From: Hymenobacter frigidus
Lineage (GTDB): Bacteria > Bacteroidota > Bacteroidia > Cytophagales > Hymenobacteraceae
Assembly: GCF_014640435.1 (NCBI RefSeq)
Contig: NZ_BMGY01000018.1
Coordinates: 20,982 to 84,981 of the forward strand
Direction: 5' to 3'
Length of the DNA stretch: 64,000 bases
The position numbers were made by a program, and so were the translations under genes. Of the stretch, positions 57,258-64,000 are shown piece by piece; the stretch's first letter is position 1, and every line of letters begins with the position of its first letter. Below the pieces are notes generated by a model that worked only from the letters and a program-made list of their open reading frames with translations, searched no databases and had not been told where the DNA came from.

Positions 57258-58415
57258 ATGTCAATTCCTATTTTACGTGCCCTGCGCACTACCTGCCTGC
57301 CCCTGCTGCTAGCCGGTAGCGCCCTGCTCACCGGCTGCGGCCAAGGCGCGGCCGATACGCCCGGCGACGGGGCCGCCGCCGAGGAGCCGCTGGCCCTGCC
57401 CGTGGTGCGCCTCGTGGCCCACGACACGGTGCTCACCCGCGAGTACGTGGCCGACATTCAGGCCGTGCGCAACGTGGAATTGCGGGCGCGGGTGAAGGGC
57501 TTTCTGGAGAAAATATACGTGGACGAGGGGGAGCTGGTGAAGAAGGGCCAGCCCCTGTTCCGCATCACCGACACCGAGTACCGCACCCAGCTCGACCGCC
57601 TGCGCGCCGGGCGCAGCGACGCCACCGCCCAGGCCCGGGTGGCCACCCTGGAGCTGGAGCGCGTGCGCATGCTCACGAACGAGGACATCATTTCGAAAAC
57701 CGAGTTGGACGTGGCGCTGGCCAAGCTGCGGTCTGCCGAGGCCCGGGTGCAGGAAGCCAAGTCGGGCGAGCGCAACGCGGCCCTGATGCTGACCTACACC
57801 CTGGTACGGGCGCCCTTCGACGGCGTGGTGAACCGCGAGCGCCTGAAGGTGGGCAGCCTGGTGGACGACGGCACCCTGCTCACCACGGTGACGGACGCGC
57901 GCGACGTGTTTGCCTACTTCAACGTGTCGGAAGCCGAGTACCTGGAATTTGTGAAGACCCGAAAAGCGGAGAAGAACGGCAGCCCCGTGCGCCTGGTGCT
58001 GGCCGATGGCTCGCTCTATGCCCCGCCAGGCAAGGTCGAAACCGTGGAAAGCCAGTTTCAGGCCGGCACCGGCGCCATTGCCTTCCGCGCCCGCTTCGTC
58101 AACGCCGAGCGGCTGCTCAAGCACGGCGCCACCGGCAAGGTGCGCCTGACCAGCACCGTGACCGATGCCGTGCTCGTGCCCCAAAAAGCGGTGTTCGAGC
58201 AGCAGGATAAAAATTATGTATACGTCGTGGACGGCCAGGGCCTGGTGCACCAGCAAAACTTCGTGCCCCAAACCCGCCTCGCCGAATTCTACGTGGTGAA
58301 AAGCGGCCTGAAAGCCGGTGAAACCATCGTGGTCGAGGGCATCCAGGACTTGCGCGACGGCACCCGCATCACCACCCGCCCGGTGACGCTGAATAGCCTC
58401 GCGGCCAACGAATAA
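57258..58415 (+). CDS. RND efflux periplasmic adaptor (membrane fusion protein), lipoprotein
   Basis: A 385-residue protein with a lipobox (LLAGSALLTGC). It contains barrel-sandwich and hairpin regions: ELRARVKGFLEKIYVDEGELVKKGQPLF in the lipoyl half, a coiled hairpin near residues 110-170, and TLVRAPFDGVVNRERLKVGSLV. The C-terminal membrane-proximal domain is present. It links the inner-membrane pump and outer-membrane channel encoded next. An in-frame ATG at 57246 is also possible. It starts a three-gene efflux operon. Confidence 0.92.
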   Translation: MSIPILRALRTTCLPLLLAGSALLTGCGQGAADTPGDGAAAEEPLALPVVRLVAHDTVLTREYVADIQAVRNVELRARVKGFLEKIYVDEGELVKKGQPLFRITDTEYRTQLDRLRAGRSDATAQARVATLELERVRMLTNEDIISKTELDVALAKLRSAEARVQEAKSGERNAALMLTYTLVRAPFDGVVNRERLKVGSLVDDGTLLTTVTDARDVFAYFNVSEAEYLEFVKTRKAEKNGSPVRLVLADGSLYAPPGKVETVESQFQAGTGAIAFRARFVNAERLLKHGATGKVRLTSTVTDAVLVPQKAVFEQQDKNYVYVVDGQGLVHQQNFVPQTRLAEFYVVKSGLKAGETIVVEGIQDLRDGTRITTRPVTLNSLAANE

Positions 58416-58427
58416 TCTCCGCACACT

Positions 58428-61400
58428 ATGTTCAATATTTTCATTCGGCGGCCGGTGCTGTCGCTCGTCATCTCACTGTTTATTACGCTGCTGGGCGTGG
58501 GGGCGCTGTTTACGTTGCCCGTCACGCAGTTTCCCGACATCGTGCCGCCGTCCGTGACGGTGCGGGCCAAGTACAACGGGGCCAACGCCGAGGTGTGCGC
58601 CAAGGCCGTGGCCACGCCGCTGGAGCGCGCCATCAACGGCGTGCCGGGCATGACCTACATGAACACGGTGACCACCAACAACGGCACCACGCTGGTGGAG
58701 GTGTTTTTTGAAGTCGGCACCGACCCGGACCTGGCGGCCGTGGCCGTGCAGAACCGCGTGACCACGGTGATTGACGAGCTGCCCGAGGAAGTCATCAAGG
58801 CCGGGGTTTCGACCGAGAAAGAGGTGAACAGCATGCTGCTCTACCTCAACGTGGTGAGCGACAACAAGAACGTGGGCGAGAAGTTCATCTACAACTTCGC
58901 CGATATCAACGTGTTGCAGGAGCTCAAGCGCATCAAGGGCGTGGGCCTCGCCGAAATCATGGGTAACCGCGAGTACGCCATGCGCGTGTGGCTGCGGCCT
59001 GACCGGATGCTGGCCTACAAGGTGGGCGCCGACCAGGTGGTGAGCGCCATTCAGGCCCAGAACGTGGAAGCCGCCCCCGGCCGGACCGGCGAGAGCTCCG
59101 GGCAGAAATCCCAGCCCCTGCAGTACGTGCTGCGCTACACCGGCAAGCTTTTCGAGCCCGAGCAGTACAAGCAGATTGTGGTGCGCGCCAACCCCGACGG
59201 CTCGGTGCTGCGCCTGCAGGACGTGGCCAACGTGGAATTCGGCGTTCAGACCTACCGGATGCTGTCCAAAACCAACGGCCAGGCTTCGGCCGCCATCATG
59301 CTCAAGCAGCTGCCCGGCTCCAATGCCTCCGATGTGATTGCGGCGGTGAAAGAGCGCATGGCCGAGCTGCAGAAAACCAGTTTTCCGCCCGGCATGCGCT
59401 ACACCGTGAGCTACGACGTGTCGCGCTTCCTCGACGCCAGCATTCACGAAGTGCTGCGCACGCTGGCGGAGGCGTTTTTGCTGGTATTCGTCATCGTTTT
59501 TCTGTTTTTGCAGGACTGGCGCTCCACGCTCATTCCGGCGTTGGCGGTGCCGGTGGCGCTGGTGGGCACGCTGTTTTTCATGCAGGTGATGGGCTTCAGC
59601 ATTAACCTGCTCACGCTCTTCGCGCTGGTGCTGGCCATCGGAATTGTCGTCGACAACGCCATCGTGGTGGTGGAGGCCGTGCACGCCAAAATGCACGAGG
59701 AGCACCTGCCGGCGATGGACGCCACGCTGGCGGCAATGGGCGAAATCTCGGGCGCCATCGTGGCCATCACGCTGGTGATGTCGGCGGTGTTTATTCCGGT
59801 TTCGTTCATGAGCGGCCCGGTGGGCGTGTTCTACCGCCAGTTCTCGCTCACGCTGGCCATTGCCATCGTCATTTCGGGGGTGAACGCGCTGACGCTCACG
59901 CCCGCGCTGTGCGCGCTGCTGCTGAAAGAGCCGAAGCCGGACGCCGAGCGCACGGGGCTGCTGGGCCGGTTCTTTGCCGGCTTCAACCGCCGCTACGAGG
60001 CCTTTGCCGGGCGCTACCAGGGGCTGGTGCGCATGCTGGCCGCGCGCCGGCTGGTGACGGTGGGCCTGCTGGTGTTTTTCTTCGCCGCCACCTGGGGCGT
60101 CAGCACCATTCTGCCCACTGGCTTCATCCCCACCGAGGACCAGGGCATGGTGTACGTCAACGTGTCGGCCCCGCCCGGTGCCACCGTCGAGCGCACCCAG
60201 CGCGTGCTCGACCAGGTGCAGCGCGTGGCCCAGACCCTCAAGCCGGTGCAGTCCGTTTCGACCCTGGCCGGCTATAGCCTGATGAACGACGTGGCCGGCG
60301 CCTCTTACGGCATGGGCATGATAAACCTGGCCGCCTGGGACGAGCGCAAGGAATCGACCACCGACATTATCAACCAGCTCCGGGCCAAAACCCGCCACAT
60401 CACCGACGCGCAGATTCAGTTCTTCACGCCGCCCACCGTGCCCGGCTTCGGCAACGCCGGCGGCTTCGACCTGCGGGTGCTTGACCGTACCGGCCGCGGC
60501 GACTTGCAGGCCACCTACCGGGTAACGCAGCGCTTCGTGGCGGCCCTGAACAAGACGCCCGCCATTGAAGGCGCGTTCTCCGGCTTCAACCCCAACTTCC
60601 CGCAGTACCTCATCCACCTCGACGCCGACCTGGCCGCCAAAAAGGGCGTGACCGTGGCCACGGCCATGAGCACCCTGCAAACCCTGATGGGCTCGAACTA
60701 CGCCTCCAACTTCATCCGCTTCGGTCAGATGTACCGGGTGATGGTGCAGGCCCTGCCCAGCTTCCGCACCCAGCCCGAGGACGTGCTCAAACTTTACGTG
60801 AAGAATAACCGCGGCGAGATGGTGCCCTTTACCACGTTCCTGCGCTTGGAGCGCGTGTACGGCCCCGAGCAGCTCACCCGCTACAATATGTACACCTCGG
60901 CCACGCTCAACGGCGATGCCGCCCCGGGCTTCTCGTCGGGCGACGCCGTGAAGACCATCCAGGAAGTAGCCGCCAAGGAGCTGCCGCGCGGCTACAGCTA
61001 CGAGTGGAGCGGCATGACGCGCGAGCAAATCATCTCCGGCAACCAGGCCCTCTACGTGTTCGGTATCGTGCTGCTGTTCGTGTATTTGCTGCTGGCGGCC
61101 CAGTACGAGAGCTTCGCCCTGCCGCTGCCGGTCATCCTGAGCTTGCCTACCGGCATCTTCGGGGCCTTTCTGGCTCTCAAGCTCTTTGGGCTTGAAAATA
61201 ATATCTACGCCCAGGTTTCGCTGGTGATGCTCGTCGGCCTGCTCGGCAAAAACGCCATCCTCATCATCGAATTCGCCGTGCTGCGCCGCCAGCAAGGCGC
61301 CTCGGTGCTCGATGCCGCCGTGGAGGGCGCCCGCTCCCGCCTGCGGCCCATTCTGATGACGTCGTTCGCCTTTGTGGCCGGTCTGATTCCGCTGTGCGTT

Positions 61401-61616
61401 GCCACGGGCGCGGGCGCCATGGGCAACCGCTCCATCGGCACGGCCGCGGCGGGCGGCATGCTCATCGGGACGCTGTTTGGCGTGGTGCTCATTCCGGGCC
61501 TCTACGTGCTGTTTTCGCGGGATAAAAAGCAACCCGCCGCCCCGGCGGAAGGTCCGCTGACCGACCCCGCCCCGGCGCTCTCCCTCTTGGCCGAACCGGC
61601 CCACGCGACTGTTTAG
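58428..61616 (+). CDS. RND efflux pump inner-membrane subunit (HAE1/AcrB type)
   Basis: A 1062-residue pump of normal length. It begins FNIFIRRPVLSLVISLFITL. The proton-relay Asp is in GIVVDNAIVVVEAV within TM4. Two large periplasmic loops are present, and the late motif VMLVGLLGKNAILIIEFAV matches TM10-11. The HAE1-type sequence suggests export of hydrophobic or amphiphilic compounds. It starts 12 bases after the adaptor gene and is followed by the channel 7 bases later. Confidence 0.95.
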   Translation: MFNIFIRRPVLSLVISLFITLLGVGALFTLPVTQFPDIVPPSVTVRAKYNGANAEVCAKAVATPLERAINGVPGMTYMNTVTTNNGTTLVEVFFEVGTDPDLAAVAVQNRVTTVIDELPEEVIKAGVSTEKEVNSMLLYLNVVSDNKNVGEKFIYNFADINVLQELKRIKGVGLAEIMGNREYAMRVWLRPDRMLAYKVGADQVVSAIQAQNVEAAPGRTGESSGQKSQPLQYVLRYTGKLFEPEQYKQIVVRANPDGSVLRLQDVANVEFGVQTYRMLSKTNGQASAAIMLKQLPGSNASDVIAAVKERMAELQKTSFPPGMRYTVSYDVSRFLDASIHEVLRTLAEAFLLVFVIVFLFLQDWRSTLIPALAVPVALVGTLFFMQVMGFSINLLTLFALVLAIGIVVDNAIVVVEAVHAKMHEEHLPAMDATLAAMGEISGAIVAITLVMSAVFIPVSFMSGPVGVFYRQFSLTLAIAIVISGVNALTLTPALCALLLKEPKPDAERTGLLGRFFAGFNRRYEAFAGRYQGLVRMLAARRLVTVGLLVFFFAATWGVSTILPTGFIPTEDQGMVYVNVSAPPGATVERTQRVLDQVQRVAQTLKPVQSVSTLAGYSLMNDVAGASYGMGMINLAAWDERKESTTDIINQLRAKTRHITDAQIQFFTPPTVPGFGNAGGFDLRVLDRTGRGDLQATYRVTQRFVAALNKTPAIEGAFSGFNPNFPQYLIHLDADLAAKKGVTVATAMSTLQTLMGSNYASNFIRFGQMYRVMVQALPSFRTQPEDVLKLYVKNNRGEMVPFTTFLRLERVYGPEQLTRYNMYTSATLNGDAAPGFSSGDAVKTIQEVAAKELPRGYSYEWSGMTREQIISGNQALYVFGIVLLFVYLLLAAQYESFALPLPVILSLPTGIFGAFLALKLFGLENNIYAQVSLVMLVGLLGKNAILIIEFAVLRRQQGASVLDAAVEGARSRLRPILMTSFAFVAGLIPLCVATGAGAMGNRSIGTAAAGGMLIGTLFGVVLIPGLYVLFSRDKKQPAAPAEGPLTDPAPALSLLAEPAHATV

Positions 61617-61623
61617 CCCCTTT

Positions 61624-63087
61624 ATGTTTGTGAATCTCCGTTCGTTCTTCCAATTACCCGCCCGGCGCGGCCTGGCAACGTTGGCTCTGCTGGCCCTGCT
61701 GGGTGGCTGCCAGGTGGCGGCCCCCCGGCTGACGCCGCCCCGCACCGCCCGCGTACCCGTCGCCTTCGCCACCGCCACCGCCACCGCTTCGGCCGATTCG
61801 GCCGGTATTGGCCAGCTGTCGTGGCGCCGCTTTTTCGCCGACTCGGCCCTGGTGGCCCTGATAGACACCGCCGTGCAGGCCAATCCCGACCTGCTCATCG
61901 CCATGCAGCGCGTGGAAGTGGCCCGCGCCGGGGTGCTGGTGGCCCGCGGGGCGCTGCTGCCCAGCGTCAGCGCCGTGGCAACCGGTGGCTTCGACCGGTT
62001 TGCCGACTATGCCGCCCTCGGCCAAACCAGCACCAACGACGGCCGGGAGCTGCCCAACGGGGTGCCTAATTTTTTCCTGGGTTTGAGCAGCGCCTGGGAA
62101 ATCGACCTCTGGGGCAAGCTGCGCAGCCGCCGCGAGGCCGCGTTTGCCCGCCTGCTGGGCAGTGAGCAGGGTCGCCGACTGGTGCAAACCGCCCTGGTGG
62201 CCCAAGTGGCCAGCCTCTACTACGAGCTGCTGACCTACGACAACCAGCTGGTGGTACTGGGCAAAAACGGGGCTCTTCAGGAACGGGCCGTTGAAATCGT
62301 GAAGCTGCAAAAAAAGGGCGGCCGGGCCACCGAGCTGGCCGTGCAGCAGTTTGCGGCCCAGCTGCTGCGCACCCGTAGCCTCGAAGTCGAGGCCGACCAG
62401 CGCATTGCCGCCACCGAAAATGCCCTCAACCGCCTGCTGGGCCGCTACCCGCAGCCCATTCGCCGTGGCCGGCCGCTGACGGCCCAGGTGGTGCCCGCCG
62501 CCGTGGCCGCCGGCCTGCCCAGCGCCATGCTGCTGCGCCGGCCCGACGTGCAGCAGGCCGAACTAGAGTTGGTGGCCACCCGCGCCGACGTGGCGGCCGC
62601 CCGCGCCGCGTTCCTGCCCTCCCTTACCCTAGCGTCCTACCTAGGCGTGAATGCCTACTCGCCGGCCCTGCTGCTGCCAACCCCCAGCTCGCTGACCCTT
62701 GGGCTGCTGGCCGGCCTGACGGCCCCGGTACTCAACCGCAGTTTGGTCAAGGCCAGCTACGGCCGCGCCAGGGCCCAGCAGCAGGCCGCGTACCTGGGCT
62801 ACCAAAAAGCGGTGCAGACCGGCTTCGAGGAGGTGACCACCAACCTGCGCGGCCTCGACAACTACCGGCGCGTGGCCGACCTGCGCCAGCAGGAGGTGGC
62901 CGCCCTCACCCGCGCCGTCAACGTTTCTAATACCCTCTACCGGGCCAGCTACGCCAACTACCTCGAAGTAGTGACGGCCCAGCGCAGCGTGCTCGACGCG
63001 GAACTGAGCCTGACCGCTGCCCGCCGCGAGCAGTTCCTGCTGCTCACCGACCTCTACCGCGCCCTGGGCGGCGGCTGGTCTATGTAG
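61624..63087 (+). CDS. TolC/NodT-family outer-membrane efflux channel, lipoprotein
   Basis: A 487-residue protein with a lipobox (LLALLGGC). Two OEP repeats are visible: LIDTAVQANPDLLIAMQRVEVARAGVLVARG in the first and LLRRPDVQQAELELVATRADVAAARAAFLP in the second. The end (YANYLEVVTAQRSVLDAELSL) is the family finish. It completes the tripartite pump. It has a normal NodT length and starts 7 bases after the pump gene. Confidence 0.95.
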   Translation: MFVNLRSFFQLPARRGLATLALLALLGGCQVAAPRLTPPRTARVPVAFATATATASADSAGIGQLSWRRFFADSALVALIDTAVQANPDLLIAMQRVEVARAGVLVARGALLPSVSAVATGGFDRFADYAALGQTSTNDGRELPNGVPNFFLGLSSAWEIDLWGKLRSRREAAFARLLGSEQGRRLVQTALVAQVASLYYELLTYDNQLVVLGKNGALQERAVEIVKLQKKGGRATELAVQQFAAQLLRTRSLEVEADQRIAATENALNRLLGRYPQPIRRGRPLTAQVVPAAVAAGLPSAMLLRRPDVQQAELELVATRADVAAARAAFLPSLTLASYLGVNAYSPALLLPTPSSLTLGLLAGLTAPVLNRSLVKASYGRARAQQQAAYLGYQKAVQTGFEEVTTNLRGLDNYRRVADLRQQEVAALTRAVNVSNTLYRASYANYLEVVTAQRSVLDAELSLTAARREQFLLLTDLYRALGGGWSM

Positions 63088-63354
63088 CTAATAATGAGTA
63101 GGCCAAGCGGCCAAAGTACGGGGCATGAGGGGCCGAAGGAGCATGCGAACCGTTCAAAAAAACGGATGTCACGCCTTACAACTACCTGCGCCACCGGGGT
63201 TTCGTCATTCACAGTCATCGCAAAGCCGCCACGGGCAAGACGAGCGGTTGAATTTGTACCGGATTTTTGCCCGTTCCCGATGGTTTTGTGTGTTGTCAGG
63301 GGCATGACCCAGCGCTCCCTTTTGCTTTTGCCACCCTTTTTTAAGCCCTCCGCC

Positions 63355-63555
63355 ATGCACCTCGAAAACACGCGAGACCATTGGGAGGAAGAGTATTCCA
63401 CCAATCAGGCCGCCGAGGTCAGCTAGACCCAGCCCGTGCCCACCACCTCGTTGGAATTCATGCGCTCGTTTGCGCTGAACAAACAGGCCCGGATTCTGGA
63501 CGTGGGCGCCGACCACAGCCGAGTGGTCGATTTCTGCTGGCCGAAGGCTGAAAAT
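63355..63555 (+). pseudogene. class I SAM methyltransferase fragment with internal amber codon
   Basis: ATG at 63355 gives MHLENTRDHWEEEYSTNQAA, then EVS and a TAG at 63424, where relatives have Trp. Reading on gives TQPVPTTSLEFMRSFALNK and ARILDVGADHSRVVDFC, the start of the SAM-binding motif. The sequence is then lost at about 63555 next to a repeat element. It is a decayed 5' part of a methyltransferase gene. Confidence 0.75.
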
Positions 63556-63560
63556 CAGAT

Positions 63561-63725
63561 ATTAGACTTGTTCCCTAATAGGAAACACTGAGAAAAATTA
63601 GCGGTCATGCTGAGCTTGTCGAAGCATCTCTACCGAACGACACCCAAACGATGCGGTAGAGATGCTTCGACAAGCTCAGCATGACGTTCTATAGGTACGT
63701 TTGCTAATTCAGGAACAAGTCTATT
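63561..63725. mobile_element. MITE-like element with 12-bp terminal inverted repeats
   Basis: TAGACTTGTTCC (63563-63574) and GGAACAAGTCTA (63712-63723) are perfect terminal inverted repeats; similarity continues inward for about 12 more bases (CTAATAGGAAAC versus GTTTGCTAATTCA read in reverse). The body is mostly the palindrome at 63604-63685. No coding frame is inside. It interrupts the region between the methyltransferase remnant and the transposase. Confidence 0.6.
63604..63685. repeat. palindromic repeat (GTCATGCTGAGC family), 32-bp perfect arms
   Basis: Positions 63604-63635 and 63654-63685 are exact reverse complements around an 18-base loop. The outer arm begins GTCATGCTGAGCTTGTCGAA. 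It is a sibling of 18257-18360 and 30219-30324. Confidence 0.85.
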
Positions 63726-63763
63726 TACTGCCAATGTGCCGCTCCACTAGTGGTTAAAAAATA

Positions 63764-64000
63764 TTAAATAGTCGGGTATAGTTTGGCTAGTTTAATGCGG
63801 GCATCGGCGGTTTTGAATTGCCAATTTCGCGGCCTGGACTTTGCGTTTTGTTGGTCTTTCCAACACGCCACAGCCGCTTGCACGGCGGCTTTGTCGGCAA
63901 AGGCGCGGTTGAGGGCTTGGCGGCCGAGGACGGTGAATTCGATTTCGGCCATGTTGAGCCACGAACCGTGGACGGGGGTGTAGATGATTTCCATTCGTTG
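63764..64000 (-). mobile_element. IS630-family transposase, C-terminal part, cut by window edge
   Basis: The minus-strand frame is open to the last base. It contains MEIIYTPVHGSWLNMAEIEF, the conserved IS630/DDE motif with the final catalytic Glu, then WQFKTADARIKLAKLYPTI at the C-terminus. The coding part is on the minus strand, so the N-terminal part, including the two Asp of the DDE triad, lies beyond the window. Confidence 0.9.

Noticed and set aside
58473..61904. Very long minus-strand frame opposite the RND pump
   Set aside because: A shadow of the pump gene: His/Gly/Arg-rich, no motifs, and the plus strand is clearly coding.
1..64000. tRNA, rRNA and phage genes
   Set aside because: No cloverleaf, rRNA signature or phage structural gene was recognised on reading; a covariance search was not possible.

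Overview
The window is a GC-rich, gene-dense chromosomal piece of a Bacteroidota bacterium, most likely a Hymenobacter or close relative (Hymenobacteraceae). The evidence is a type IX secretion sorting domain, families typical of this phylum (DUF5916, DUF5723, DUF6702, DUF2461, a BlaI/M56 pair), TAnnTTTG-type -7 promoter boxes, starts without Shine-Dalgarno sequences, and many palindromic intergenic repeats of the kind scattered through Hymenobacter genomes. No rRNA, tRNA, CRISPR array or prophage was seen.

Layout. 1-1.4 kb: the end of a GntR-type regulator and two small envelope proteins. 1.4-6.7 kb, minus strand: a three-gene module of an Lhr-like helicase (BrxHI-like), a DUF2791 ATPase (BrxD-like) and a TerB-N/TerB-C protein, which is a candidate anti-phage or DNA-processing system. 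7-12 kb: housekeeping genes (transglutaminase-like, redoxin, phosphopantetheinyl transferase, WD40, DivIVA, folB). 12-15.5 kb: a blaI-M56 antirepressor operon behind three evenly spaced operator dyads. 15.6-36.4 kb: outer-membrane and secreted proteins (DUF5916, S8 protease, DUF5723, beta-propellers, L,D-transpeptidase, phosphoesterase, T9SS cargo) mixed with meaB, rseP, dxr and a geranylgeranyl-reductase-type flavoprotein. 36.5-38.8 kb: a J-like protein and asnA. The asnA leader carries an Asn-rich 29-codon peptide, an antiterminator segment and an intrinsic terminator, which is the layout of ribosome-mediated attenuation.

39.7-51.5 kb is a signalling island: a giant PAS/GAF kinase with a NarL-type regulator, a STAS protein, a solitary CheB methylesterase, two further PAS kinases and two single-domain receivers. 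52.1-53.3 kb holds a zinc alcohol/formaldehyde dehydrogenase. 53.6-63.1 kb holds a frame-broken DUF202 gene, an OmpR/EnvZ-type pair, three small proteins (one a Cys-containing helical protein) and a complete RND tripartite efflux operon. The right end is decayed: a methyltransferase gene cut by an amber codon, a MITE-like element and the 3' end of an IS630-family transposase that runs out of the window.

The most noteworthy signals are the asnA attenuator, the helicase-ATPase-TerB module, the tandem dyads upstream of the STAS-cheB genes, the C6-tract frameshift in the DUF202 gene, and several families of long inverted repeats.
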